Assembly: GCF_004769555.1 (NCBI RefSeq) | Contig: NZ_RQFY01000004.1 | Location: forward strand, 248,001-312,000 | Length of the DNA: 64,000 nucleotides | Reading direction: 5' to 3' | Source: Leptospira koniambonensis | GTDB taxonomy: Bacteria > Spirochaetota > Leptospiria > Leptospirales > Leptospiraceae | Shown here: one piece after another, positions 1-8,785 of the stretch | How the letters are laid out: each line of letters starts with the position of its first letter | Position numbering within the stretch: position 1 is the stretch's first letter | Program-made: the position numbers and the translations under genes | The notes under the pieces: model-generated | The model's database searches: none | What the model was told of the DNA's origin: nothing | What the model saw: the letters and a program-made list of their open reading frames with translations, nothing else

Positions 1-2782
1 ATTGAGAGAGGGAATAGTTAGAAGCAGGAGTTCCATTTGTTTGTGTATTCCAATCGGTTAAGAAGGAATTATCCACAATCAAGCGAGCATCCGGCGCAGA
101 TAATGACCCTGGAATAGTAACCGGAGTAGTTTTTATATTTTTCTTTTTCATCGCAGTATCTACAACTACTGTGAAAGAACCATCAGGATATCCTGGAGTA
201 GGAGTACTGCTCACTACGGTATATGGATAAGTGTCTCCACTAACGAAGATTGAATCGTTCGTCTCGATAGTACCATATACTCCCGTAAGATAAATTGTAG
301 TATCGCCAATACTTATTGGAGAACTCAATTCTCCTCGCATCTTTTTCACATCGGTGTATTTCAAAGGCCAAATGGTTCTACGATATGCACTGTTCAAAGC
401 GGGGCGAACATATATATTCACTAAGCTATTATTCGGGTCGACTATATTGCTTAGTTGAGGCATGCGTAAACAGATCCTAAACATCTGGTCGGCATAACCA
501 GAAGTATCAATCCACATCTTACGCACTTTATAAGCATCTGTGTCATCAGTATCCTTATAAACATGTACCCAATCAGTCCTTTGTCCCCCAAAACCTAAAC
601 TGATCTCGAAATCCATAACTTGATCTATATTGAAACGCTTTGTTGCTATTGTAGGAGTATATTTGAAATCGCTAAAATATTGGTAAGAGCCACCGTTTTC
701 TGGAGATCCAAAATTCGGATTCAAATACTTAGTCTTATCCAACTTAACGGTAAATACAACTTTCTCGTTAAATCCTACTTTTCCTACGTAAAAAGATTTT
801 TGGTCTGGCTCATATGGATTCTCTCCGAATTGAGAAAGATCCCATTGTGTATTTAATTTAAAGAATGAATTTGGATCATTCGGATCGATAGATCCGCCAG
901 TTGGATTTGAACCAGATGTTCCGATCGGCGTAGCACCGTATGGCGGATTTTCTTCATGTTTAGCAAGATCTTTTACCGTTATGTATACAATATCATAATA
1001 ATCGCCGGCCCAGATAATAGAATCTACACCTTTTACCATCTGTGCTTTTCGAACGTTGCCTGGATCGAAGATACGAATATTGGATCCATCTACCCAATAT
1101 TCAGTTGGAGCATTGTATTTACCGTGAGAATAAATTGCCCAAATGCCTGTAGTCTTTCTTTCTTCTTCAGTCCATGTACTAATCGGCTTTTGAACACAAG
1201 CAGTACGATTGACTCCATCAGAACCGGCAAATGTTTGATTTACACAAGGTAGGTTTGTCGGGACTCCCGCTAAAGATTTAATTCCTTTAATATGTAATTT
1301 TGAATCACCGAGTGATGGTGCAAATTCACTATAATCAAGAACATAATCTTGGAACTCCACTTGGACTCCAGAACAAGCAATTCTTTCCAGTGCTTTTCTC
1401 AAGGTTACTCCTGGAGAAAGAGTAGCAGCAGTCGTTGTAGTACAAGGATTATTGGTGCTTAAATCATCAAATGCAGCTACTCTATATTTTTCTCTATAGT
1501 TTGGACCATAAATTTTGATTAAGCTGGTTCTTCCTTTGGAGTTTTCCTCTACAATCTTTAAATTATCACCGGAGAAATTCAGAAGTACTGATTTATAATT
1601 TGAGTCCGCCACATGAGTCATCGTATAGTCTACAATAAAAATTTTTGGAGTGTAGCCGGAAGCAATTGCACTTTCAATTTCTGCCGTGTTCAAATTTGGT
1701 AATTCTACTACGTACGGTCCAAAGTCATCGCTACCATAAACTTCTACTTGGAATAAACTATAATCATCGTTCCTTAAACGGAAACTTTGGACTGGAATTA
1801 AATCGCCTCGAGCATCCTCAAACATAAGAGTACATAAAATATTGCTGAGCTTAACCGGCATATTTACAGATCTATTTTTAATATAAAGCGCTGCTCTAAC
1901 ATATCCTGCATTTGCATCTACTTTCGATGTTTGGTTTATTTTCGAAGTTTTTTCGGATCTATATTTTCTAGCCTTATTACTTGCTGAATCAGACTTAACG
2001 GTTTTTGCTTCTTTATCTATATCGTTCTTAAACGGTTTATCTGCCCATTTAGTGGTTGTTGCTTCTTCTAAATTTCTAGCAGCCCAGCTATTTGCAGTTT
2101 TGTAAGACGCTGATGCAGAAGCAGACATCGCAGCAGGAGATTCGGAACCGCCTACAGAAACCGAAACACTGGCACTTGCTTCTACTTCATTTGACCCGCT
2201 TGCTTCTACTTCTCTTTTGTATTGGTCCTGAAACTGAACAGTTTTTAAATTCAATTCATTTTGATGAATCGATTCAGAACCTTCGTTCTTGGTAGACTCT
2301 AAGTCATCTACATTGATCTCACTTACAATCTCATCACTTTCACCAGTGCTGCTTTTTAAAATTGCAACCTTCATAGTTATAGGTGGTGCAACAACTGTAT
2401 CGATTTCCGGATAATCTGCCACCCATACGTTGGTGGTAGTTTCATTGATGTTTAATATTCCATCCCCGTCAAAGTCGTTAACGATTGTAGTTCCTGTTGG
2501 ATCAATCGCACCACCAAGAGCCTGCGCACTAACTTTAGTTCCAGGTTTTAAATTAAATAAGCCATTTACCGGAGTTGTTGGAGTTCCTCCATTTCCACCA
2601 GGAACAGGAACTCCTCCCTTATCAACCACTAGAGGGACCTTTTCTGCAACTAACCATGTGGCTTTTTTTAAATCCACATCTCCGCTGCCAAAACCCCAGT
2701 CGCTTAAACAACCTGCGAAAGAAAGTACAACAGAAGTTATAATAACTTTCCTAACAACAATCCTAACGATCAAATCGAACAT
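1..2782 (-). CDS. Large lipoprotein, LIC12048-like (3' end outside window)
   Basis: The reading frame is open from an ATG at 2782 to the window edge, so about 927 codons are present and the C-terminus is missing. A GGAGG ribosome site lies 8 bases before the ATG. The N-terminus is basic then hydrophobic and ends in a spirochaetal lipobox (LSFAGC, Cys25), so export and lipidation are expected. A Gly/Pro linker follows, then a thrombospondin type-3-like calcium site (NDFDGDGILN, about residues 102-111). A Ser/Ala-rich stretch and a long beta-rich region come next. I believe it belongs to the Leptospira family named LIC12048, but that is from memory. Its function is unknown; a surface or periplasmic role is inferred. 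Confidence 0.82.
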   Translation of the reverse strand, partial: MFDLIVRIVVRKVIITSVVLSFAGCLSDWGFGSGDVDLKKATWLVAEKVPLVVDKGGVPVPGGNGGTPTTPVNGLFNLKPGTKVSAQALGGAIDPTGTTIVNDFDGDGILNINETTTNVWVADYPEIDTVVAPPITMKVAILKSSTGESDEIVSEINVDDLESTKNEGSESIHQNELNLKTVQFQDQYKREVEASGSNEVEASASVSVSVGGSESPAAMSASASASYKTANSWAARNLEEATTTKWADKPFKNDIDKEAKTVKSDSASNKARKYRSEKTSKINQTSKVDANAGYVRAALYIKNRSVNMPVKLSNILCTLMFEDARGDLIPVQSFRLRNDDYSLFQVEVYGSDDFGPYVVELPNLNTAEIESAIASGYTPKIFIVDYTMTHVADSNYKSVLLNFSGDNLKIVEENSKGRTSLIKIYGPNYREKYRVAAFDDLSTNNPCTTTTAATLSPGVTLRKALERIACSGVQVEFQDYVLDYSEFAPSLGDSKLHIKGIKSLAGVPTNLPCVNQTFAGSDGVNRTACVQKPISTWTEEERKTTGIWAIYSHGKYNAPTEYWVDGSNIRIFDPGNVRKAQMVKGVDSIIWAGDYYDIVYITVKDLAKHEENPPYGATPIGTSGSNPTGGSIDPNDPNSFFKLNTQWDLSQFGENPYEPDQKSFYVGKVGFNEKVVFTVKLDKTKYLNPNFGSPENGGSYQYFSDFKYTPTIATKRFNIDQVMDFEISLGFGGQRTDWVHVYKDTDDTDAYKVRKMWIDTSGYADQMFRICLRMPQLSNIVDPNNSLVNIYVRPALNSAYRRTIWPLKYTDVKKMRGELSSPISIGDTTIYLTGVYGTIETNDSIFVSGDTYPYTVVSSTPTPGYPDGSFTVVVDTAMKKKNIKTTPVTIPGSLSAPDARLIVDNSFLTDWNTQTNGTPASNYSLSQ

Positions 2783-3800
2783 CGAACGAACCTCCGGTTT
2801 CCCATCACTATTGAAAACCAAATCCAAAATACAAAACGCACCGGACAAATCTTTCGACATGAGCCGACTTTTTTGACTGAGTTCAAAATTTTACTCACAG
2901 TTTTGTCAGATTCATCTTTGAATCGAAACATAACTTGGGCGTTTGAATGGACGTTTGAAAAAAGTTCCATTTTTTGTCTAATTTTTTGTGGCAAATATAA
3001 AAAAAATTTTGGAAACGTTAGTAAAACTGATGAGTATCACGACGAAACGAAGCTAACGGAAAAAAATTTGGGAACTTTTTGTCTCAGACGGGATAACGTT
3101 TGAAAATTAGAACATATCCCCTAAAGGATAGCTTACATTATTCTAATATGGGATAGCGATATGGATAATTTTTGAAAAAAATATATATTTTAAATTTTTA
3201 TAATACGAAAATTACCAGATTTGTAAATTAATTATTCATAAACCAATTCATCTGTTTTCCATTAACCCGAAAATCAAATCATCAAACCACACTCTCTCAC
3301 TTGATTCTCATCCAAAAAAAATCCTACCCGATTAGGCAGATTTTCATTCAAGTTATTCCTCGGTGAATAAGATTTCCCCATTTGGGCAATCGCCATTATA
3401 GTCAGAATTTCGAAATCGTTTTGTAGATCAGGCTCGCCAAACTGCTAATCCAAAGAGAAAGGCTCAGAAAAACGTTTACATTTCAAAAAATATCAAATAT
3501 TCATAATATATTCCTTTGTGCCACTCTCTCCTGCACATATCTCCATTCCAAAATGGGACATATCCCCTCCCTACCCCCTTATCCAAAACCAAACCTTTTT
3601 CCACCTGCATCTTGCGAACAAATGTTCAATAAAAACGAACACTGTTTCAAAGGTCTATATTCTAATGAATTTTTCTTGTCGGGAATCCAGGTACAATCCA
3701 TCTTTTACCAGAACAATCGTTCTACTTCAAACAGATCGAATTCTATCTGTACGATCCGAAAGTTTAAAATTCGTTATCCGAGGACATAAGAGGGATCCAA
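2783..3800. other. 1-kb AT-rich intergenic spacer
   Basis: This spacer separates the divergent lipoprotein and SDR genes. It is strongly AT-rich around 3170-3250. Short reading frames cross it but lack ribosome sites and recognisable protein character. Apart from the palindrome at 3731-3750 and the ribosome sites of the flanking genes, I see no RNA gene, repeat array or mobile-element remnant. It must hold both promoters; I could not pick convincing -35/-10 pairs. Confidence 0.6.
3731..3750. promoter_or_regulatory. 20-bp near-perfect palindrome, candidate operator
   Basis: ACAGATCGAATTCTATCTGT pairs with itself in 9 of 10 positions, with one C/T mismatch. It lies 50 bases upstream of the SDR start, where a repressor or activator site would be expected. 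The length and symmetry suit a TetR/FadR-type dimer, but no regulator gene is adjacent, so the protein that binds is unknown. Confidence 0.45.
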
Positions 3801-4568
3801 ATGGCAAAACAATTCGAAGGTAAAGTTGCATTAGTTACGGGAGCTGCATCTCCCAGAGGTTTAGGTCGTGCTATTGCCAATACTATCGCAAGAGATGGTG
3901 GGGATGTAGTCGTTGTAGACTTAAATAAAGAGCATATCGAGCAGGCGGCTGCCGAAATCGCTAAAGAATTTGGCGTTAAAACATTAGGTATTCCAGTAAA
4001 CGTTACTAAACCTGAAGATTGCGATGCTGCTATCAATGCTGTTAAAGAGAAATTTGGTAAACTGGACTTTTTAGTAAACAACGCCGGTGTTCTGAAAGAT
4101 AATCTTTTTATCAGAATGAGCGAGCAAGAGTATGATTTCGTAATGGATGTGAACGCGAAAGGTGTATTCTTAATGACCAAGTATGCTTCTAAACTTCTTT
4201 TAAAAGCTCCTTCTGGTAGAATTGTAAACATCTCTTCTCTTTCAGGTCTTTCTGGTCAACCTGGACAAGCAAACTATTCTTCCTCTAAAGCTGCCGTGAT
4301 CGCTCTTACTAAAGTTGCAGCAAGAGAATTTTCTGGTAGAAACGTTTTAGTAAATGCAGTTTGCCCAGGTTATGTGCAAACAGATATGACTGCCTCTCTT
4401 CCAGAAGAAGTTCAGAAAAAACTTACTGATCCTATGTTCATCCCTTTAAAGAGACCCGGTACTCAACAAGAGATCGCTAACGCAGTGGAATTTTTCCTTT
4501 CTGATAAAGCATCTTATATCACTGGCGTTTTCCTCCGTGTAGACGGCGGCGCCGGTATCGGAATGTAA
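3801..4568 (+). CDS. Short-chain dehydrogenase/reductase, FabG-like
   Basis: This 255-residue protein has the classical SDR layout. The glycine-rich nucleotide motif [12 protein letters not shown] sits at 13-24, NNAG at 93-96, a catalytic Ser near 146, YxxxK at 159-163 and PGYVQT after it. It should reduce a 3-oxoacyl or oxidise a 3-hydroxyacyl thioester with NAD(P). An AGAGGG ribosome site precedes the ATG. It leads a three-gene operon with a thiolase and a DUF35 protein, which suggests work on a CoA thioester rather than on acyl carrier protein. I therefore do not call it fabG. Confidence 0.88.
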   Translation: MAKQFEGKVALVTGAASPRGLGRAIANTIARDGGDVVVVDLNKEHIEQAAAEIAKEFGVKTLGIPVNVTKPEDCDAAINAVKEKFGKLDFLVNNAGVLKDNLFIRMSEQEYDFVMDVNAKGVFLMTKYASKLLLKAPSGRIVNISSLSGLSGQPGQANYSSSKAAVIALTKVAAREFSGRNVLVNAVCPGYVQTDMTASLPEEVQKKLTDPMFIPLKRPGTQQEIANAVEFFLSDKASYITGVFLRVDGGAGIGM

Positions 4569-4578
4569 GGAGTCAATC

Positions 4579-5742
4579 ATGAGAGAAGTAGCAATCATCG
4601 GGGCCTATGAAACGGTCCATGGTAATCATAAAGACAGAACTTTACGTGATCTAGTTACCGAAGCTGGTAACGGAGCTATTAAAGATTCAGGTATCGACAG
4701 AAAGGAAATCCAAGCTGTTTATGTTGGAAATTATGCAGGTAATGAGTTTAACGCTCAAAACACAATGGGTTCCTATGCAGCCAACTTACTTGGTTTAGGT
4801 GATCGTCCTGCAATCCGCACTGAAGGAGCTTGTGCTTCCGGTGGAATCGCAATGAGACAAGGTGTTCTTGCCGTTGCATCCGGTCTATACGATACCGTTT
4901 TAGTTCTGGGCGTGGAAAAAATGAACGGCTTAGATCCTGAAACTACGATGGAAATCGTAGCAAGAGGCCAAGACCAGGATGTAGAAGGCGGTTATTGTAT
5001 TTCCGGTCCTTCTGGTTTTGCTTTAAACGCAATCCGTCATATGCATGAGTTCGGCACTACCAAGGAAATGTTAGCAACAGTTGCTGAAAAAAACTATTTC
5101 CATGGCAGCTTAAATCCGTTTGCTCATAAACAAAAAGAGATTTCTTTCAATAATATTATGAGAGCAAGAATGGTAACTACTCCATTCGGTTTTCATGATG
5201 TTTCTTTGGTTACGGATGCCTCCGCCGCGGTCGTGATCACTACCAAAGAAAAAGCAAAATCTGTTCGTAAAGACTATGTTGTTGTAAAAGGTTCCGGAAT
5301 TGGTGGAGACTACTTCAATGTGGCTCTTAAAAAAGATTCTGTTAGCTTCCCTGCATCTGTTCAAGCAGCTACAGAAGCTTTTAAAATGGCTGGCGTAGAA
5401 AGAAAGGACATCGATGTTTTAGAATGCCATGACTGTTTTACCATCACTGAGATCATCAATATAGAAGATCTTGGCTTTGTTGAAAAAGGAAAAGGCGGCC
5501 AATTCACTAAAGATGGTCATACTCGACTGGGTGGAAAACTTCCTGTAAATACTTCAGGTGGTTTAAAAGCAAAAGGTCATCCAGTTGGAGCTACAGGTGT
5601 AGGTCAAGTTGTAGAGATGACTTACCAACTCAGAGACCAATCTGAAAAACGACAAGTTGCAAATGCTCGTACTGCTTTAACTCATGTTTTAGGCGGCCCG
5701 GGTGCAGTTAGTATAGTACATATTCTGCAGAGGGGGGAATAA
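4579..5742 (+). CDS. Thiolase family protein (SCP-x / acetyl-CoA acetyltransferase-like)
   Basis: A 387-residue thiolase-fold enzyme. The nucleophilic cysteine is Cys85 in EGACASGG, and the GHPVGATG motif supplies His334. The place of the second catalytic cysteine reads THVLGGPG, as in sterol-carrier-protein-type thiolases, so this is not a standard degradative thiolase. An AAGGAG ribosome site lies before the ATG, 10 bases after the SDR stop. The end overlaps the next gene by one base (TAATG), so translation is probably coupled to the DUF35 protein that such thiolases need as a partner. The substrate is unknown. Confidence 0.87.
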   Translation: MREVAIIGAYETVHGNHKDRTLRDLVTEAGNGAIKDSGIDRKEIQAVYVGNYAGNEFNAQNTMGSYAANLLGLGDRPAIRTEGACASGGIAMRQGVLAVASGLYDTVLVLGVEKMNGLDPETTMEIVARGQDQDVEGGYCISGPSGFALNAIRHMHEFGTTKEMLATVAEKNYFHGSLNPFAHKQKEISFNNIMRARMVTTPFGFHDVSLVTDASAAVVITTKEKAKSVRKDYVVVKGSGIGGDYFNVALKKDSVSFPASVQAATEAFKMAGVERKDIDVLECHDCFTITEIINIEDLGFVEKGKGGQFTKDGHTRLGGKLPVNTSGGLKAKGHPVGATGVGQVVEMTYQLRDQSEKRQVANARTALTHVLGGPGAVSIVHILQRGE

Positions 5743-6101
5743 TGGCGGAGATTATGGAAGCTCATTCTTTAACCGGAAAAAAATGCAAATCTTGTGGATT
5801 CGAAGCTACCGATCCTGTAGTTTCTTGCACAAGCTGTGGATCAGAAGAAGTAGAAGCTAAAACTTTTTCAGGCAAAGGAAAAGTTTATACTTACACTGTG
5901 GTTCATGTTGGCTTCGGACATTTAGCTCCAAGAGCGCCTTACGTTCTTGCAGTCATTGAGCTGGAAGAAGGTGCAAAAACCATGAGTATTATCGAAGGAG
6001 AATACCAAGGTAAGCCGGTCACCGAATCGATCGCGATTGATATGCCGGTCCTTTTTGATAGAACGGAAACTTCGACAGGTTTTATTTTTAAACCTGCTTG
6101 A
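5742..6101 (+). CDS. Zn-ribbon OB-fold protein (DUF35), thiolase partner
   Basis: 119 residues. A rubredoxin-like zinc ribbon comes first, with cysteines 15, 18, 29 and 32 in CxxC pairs. An OB-fold domain follows, with the GKGKVYTYTVVH strand. Proteins of this family bind acyl-CoA and form complexes with neighbouring thiolases, for example BbsA with BbsB in benzylsuccinate oxidation and the archaeal DUF35-thiolase assemblies. The one-base overlap with the thiolase gene fits an obligate complex. It is the last gene of the operon and is followed by a clear terminator. Confidence 0.88.
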   Translation: MAEIMEAHSLTGKKCKSCGFEATDPVVSCTSCGSEEVEAKTFSGKGKVYTYTVVHVGFGHLAPRAPYVLAVIELEEGAKTMSIIEGEYQGKPVTESIAIDMPVLFDRTETSTGFIFKPA

Positions 6102-6111
6102 TCTAAAAAGG

Positions 6112-6142
6112 AAGCGGGGTGGGACTCCCCCGCTTTTGTTTT
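6112..6142 (+). terminator. Rho-independent terminator of the SDR-thiolase-DUF35 operon
   Basis: An 8-bp perfect stem (AAGCGGGG with CCCCGCTT), an 8-base loop and then TTTTGTTTT, starting 10 bases after the DUF35 stop. Confidence 0.85.
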
Positions 6143-6350
6143 ACGAAAAACCAATAAGTCCGATTCTTTTCCATTCTTAGAAATCGATATTAAGAATCAT
6201 CTCCGGATGCTTTGACAAAAGTCAATTTTCGGATCCTTCTTCCTATTACCGAAATCCTTTGCGAAATCCACCCCGACAATACCGTGACAAAAAGTTCTTT
6301 GCTTTCTCTTTCTGAATGAGAAAGTTGGAACCAATATAAAGGAGTAATCC

Positions 6351-6767
6351 ATGAAGACTCGGGCAATCCTGATTTCCCTTTTTGTTTCCATTCTCTCCCT
6401 CATCTTCCTATTGAACTGCGGAGATAAAGAAAAGCCGAAAGAAGAAGCTGCACCTGTAGTAAGTGCCGCAGCAACTTTAAGTCCAGAAGTAGAAGAAGGT
6501 AAAAAACTTTTTCTTGAAAACGGATGTAACGCATGTCACGGAGATACAGGCGCTGGAGACGGAGCAGCTGCGGCTAGCTTAAATCCAAAGCCTAGAAATT
6601 ACAAAGCACCTGCTAGTGACTGGAAAAATGGTCCTACAGAAGCAGGAATTTTGAAAACTTTGAATAATGGAATTCCAAGCAACCCTGTGATGACTTCCTA
6701 CAAGTTCTTAGGCGACGAAAAACTTAAAAAGATTTCTAAGTACGTAATCTACCTAAATCAAAATTAA
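6351..6767 (+). CDS. c-type cytochrome lipoprotein
   Basis: 138 residues. A hydrophobic signal ends in a lipobox at Cys23 (FLLNC), so the protein should be anchored on the periplasmic face. The class I cytochrome c domain has the haem site CNACH at 59-63, and Met114 (NPVMTSY) is the likely sixth ligand. A charged Lys/Glu and Ala-rich linker joins anchor and domain. It probably carries electrons in respiration; its partner is unknown. An AAAGGAG ribosome site precedes the ATG. It is flanked by terminators, so it is probably transcribed alone. The upstream gap has small hairpins (for example CTTTCTC with GAGAAAG near 6300-6325) but no clear operator. Confidence 0.88.
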   Translation: MKTRAILISLFVSILSLIFLLNCGDKEKPKEEAAPVVSAAATLSPEVEEGKKLFLENGCNACHGDTGAGDGAAAASLNPKPRNYKAPASDWKNGPTEAGILKTLNNGIPSNPVMTSYKFLGDEKLKKISKYVIYLNQN

Positions 6768-6779
6768 TTCAAATTCTTC

Positions 6780-6813
6780 GGGAGTCCGAAAGGACTCCCA
6801 TCTTGATTTTTTC
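6780..6813 (+). terminator. Rho-independent terminator after the cytochrome gene
   Basis: A perfect 8-bp stem (GGGAGTCC with GGACTCCC) closes on a GAAA tetraloop, followed by a T-rich tract ending in six Ts. Confidence 0.88.
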
Positions 6814-6859
6814 CCACTTTTCTTCTGGAAGTTTTCCACCCCCATTTCAAGCTAGCTTT

Positions 6860-7072
6860 GTGAGCCAATCCTCTTCTTTACCACATTGCGACAGTTGCGG
6901 AACGGACAGGAAATCCCCTCTTTCCAGAGAAGTGAAAACTTACGGTAATTGGGCCTGGTTTTTGATCCTTTTCGGGATTTCTTCCAAACCTACTACTGTT
7001 TCTTTTCAATGTTCCAAATGCGGCCAGATTTTCGACAGACTTTCTCCAGAGGAGCTAGAGCACCACGTTTAA
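6860..7072 (+). CDS. Small zinc-ribbon protein with one hydrophobic segment
   Basis: From a GTG at 6860 the product is 70 residues. It has CDSCG near the N-terminus and CSKCG near the C-terminus, with a short hydrophobic stretch between them (WAWFLILFGI), so it looks like a split zinc ribbon around a membrane or buried helix. The frame can be extended to a TTG at 6803, but that lies in the T-tract of the preceding terminator, so I prefer the later start. No strong ribosome site is visible at either. I do not recognise a named family; the four cysteines make a real gene likely. Confidence 0.55.
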   Translation: MSQSSSLPHCDSCGTDRKSPLSREVKTYGNWAWFLILFGISSKPTTVSFQCSKCGQIFDRLSPEELEHHV

Positions 7073-7161
7073 TGGATTACTCCCAGTAGGTGGTCGGTTT
7101 TTCCCAGGAAACGGGATTGACTGTCTTCGAGAGGGAAGGTCTTTTGTGCTAAATAAGGCAG

Positions 7162-7500
7162 ATGTCTGACGAATTCAAAATAAACGTGGATCTTGAACCT
7201 AATGTTCCGGTGATCCATATCTCTGGAGAAATCACCTCCGAAGCGGATGACGAAATTTTAGGAAAATACCAGTCCATACCCGAACAACGTAGGACCAGGG
7301 TGATTTTGAATTTCCATGGAACATCTTACATCAATTCGGCGGGGCTTGCAACCTTGATCAGTTTGATCACCAAAGCAAGTGAATCTTCTTCCAAAATTGA
7401 ATTTGCAGGCCTAAACGATCATTTCAGAAAAGTGATGGATATCGTTGGTCTTACGGATTTCGTTTTAATCCACAACACTCTGCAAGAAGCTCTTAGTTAA
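7162..7500 (+). CDS. STAS-domain anti-sigma factor antagonist
   Basis: A 112-residue single STAS domain. The motif YINSAGLATLI carries Ser59, the residue that partner kinases phosphorylate in SpoIIAA/RsbV-like proteins. It should bind an RsbW-type anti-sigma kinase and release a sigma factor, or act in a related partner switch. No kinase or phosphatase gene is adjacent. An AAGGCAG ribosome site lies close to the ATG. Its 3' end overlaps the convergent kdsB gene by four bases, leaving no room for a terminator. Confidence 0.88.
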   Translation: MSDEFKINVDLEPNVPVIHISGEITSEADDEILGKYQSIPEQRRTRVILNFHGTSYINSAGLATLISLITKASESSSKIEFAGLNDHFRKVMDIVGLTDFVLIHNTLQEALS

Positions 7501-8240
7501 GGGATCAGTCCCTTCTTCTTAAAATCTTCCACTACTAGTTCTAGATCTTCAGGTGTGTCTACGCTCAATGCTGCGCGGTTTGTTATAAACACTCCGATAG
7601 AATGTCCAGCTTCCATCGCTCTTAATTGTTCGAGTGATTCAGATTCTTCTAATGCGCTTGGGGGAAGATAGGGATATCCAAGTAAGAAATCCCTATCGTA
7701 TCCGTAGATCCCAAGATGTCTGTAAGCAGGAACTGTCTTTTTGAATTGGCTAGGGATTGCTGAACGGGAGAAATAGAGTGCCTTTCCGTTTTTGTCTAAG
7801 ACTACTTTGACCCGGTTCGGATCTTGGATCTCATTTTCTTCTAATCGAACTGCTGCAGTGCTCATCGCCCAATCTGGTCTTTCCAGTTTGAGTTTCGCTA
7901 CTCCATCAATAAGTTCAGATTCTATTCCAGGCTCGTCACCTTGGATATTGATTATAATTCCTGAGTCAGGATATTTGAGTGCGACTTCTCTAATCCTATC
8001 TGTTCCGGATGGATGATCCGGGGAAGTCATCACCGCCTTACCACCGTTATCCGAAACGATCTGAAAGATCCTTTCGTCATCAGTGGCAACAACAACATCA
8101 TGAAGAAGAGAAGACTGGACAGAATTCTTATATGTCCAGGCGATCATAGGAAGGTCCCCGATCTTGGCCAACGGTTTGCCAGGAAATCGGGAACTTCCAT
8201 ATCTTGCGGGTATGACCCCTAGGATTTTCGGTTTTGTCAT
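7497..8240 (-). CDS. kdsB: 3-deoxy-manno-octulosonate cytidylyltransferase
   Basis: A 247-residue enzyme that activates Kdo with CTP to CMP-Kdo for lipopolysaccharide inner-core synthesis in the cytoplasm. The nucleotide-binding start IPARYGSSRFPGKPL (about 10-24), DHPSGTDRI and INIQGDEP are all present, and the length is normal for KdsB. The ATG overlaps the fliL stop by one base (TAATG), so kdsB is the last gene of a run that otherwise encodes flagellar motor parts. The function is well supported by motifs; the link to motility is only positional. Confidence 0.94.
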   Translation of the reverse strand: MTKPKILGVIPARYGSSRFPGKPLAKIGDLPMIAWTYKNSVQSSLLHDVVVATDDERIFQIVSDNGGKAVMTSPDHPSGTDRIREVALKYPDSGIIINIQGDEPGIESELIDGVAKLKLERPDWAMSTAAVRLEENEIQDPNRVKVVLDKNGKALYFSRSAIPSQFKKTVPAYRHLGIYGYDRDFLLGYPYLPPSALEESESLEQLRAMEAGHSIGVFITNRAALSVDTPEDLELVVEDFKKKGLIP

Positions 8241-8764
8241 TAGTTGACGATAAATTCTGTGAAGTAAACTTCTTGGATCTTTCCGTCGGAGAGAATATGA
8301 TTGATCTGAGCCTTGATCTCTTCTCTCAAATCTAACTGATCTTCTACGTCGATCAGATCATCCTTGGTCTTTCTTCCTATAATTAGGTTCACCAAGTCTC
8401 TCATCTGAGCGATCCTTTCCGCAAGTTCCGCAGTGATCTTAGCATCATCTCTTGCAACTCCGAAAGATAATTTCATCTTTACGAAGTGAGTTTCACCTTT
8501 ATCTGCAGTGTTGATCCTGAACTCTTCCTGAAATTGGAAGGTCATGAGTGGCGGAGGTGGTTTTACTAAGGCTACGTTTTTCATTTCACGGAAGGTACTA
8601 GTCGCTGCCTGTTTCGCTACAAACATGGAAACAAGTACAACTATGATAATTCCGAATACAGCACCGGCAATATAGATCAGCCATTTGATGAGCGGAGACG
8701 AGCCGGCGCCGGCATCCGCCGCGGGTAAACCGCCTTCTTCCTCGTCTATTTCGGGATCGCCCAT
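8240..8764 (-). CDS. fliL: Flagellar basal-body associated protein FliL
   Basis: 174 residues. An acidic cytoplasmic N-terminus precedes one membrane helix (about 26-49) and a periplasmic FliL domain ending in VYFTEFIVN. FliL surrounds the MotAB stator and supports torque. A perfect AAGGAG ribosome site precedes the ATG. It sits directly after motB, the usual spirochaete order, and overlaps kdsB by one base. Confidence 0.92.
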   Translation of the reverse strand: MGDPEIDEEEGGLPAADAGAGSSPLIKWLIYIAGAVFGIIIVVLVSMFVAKQAATSTFREMKNVALVKPPPPLMTFQFQEEFRINTADKGETHFVKMKLSFGVARDDAKITAELAERIAQMRDLVNLIIGRKTKDDLIDVEDQLDLREEIKAQINHILSDGKIQEVYFTEFIVN

Positions 8765-8785
8765 GGGTATTCTCCTTTTACTCTA

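Noticed and set aside
3518..3823. Short plus-strand frames in the 1-kb spacer
   Set aside because: No ribosome site, no protein motif, and they run into the SDR gene; the palindrome and SDR ribosome site lie inside them.
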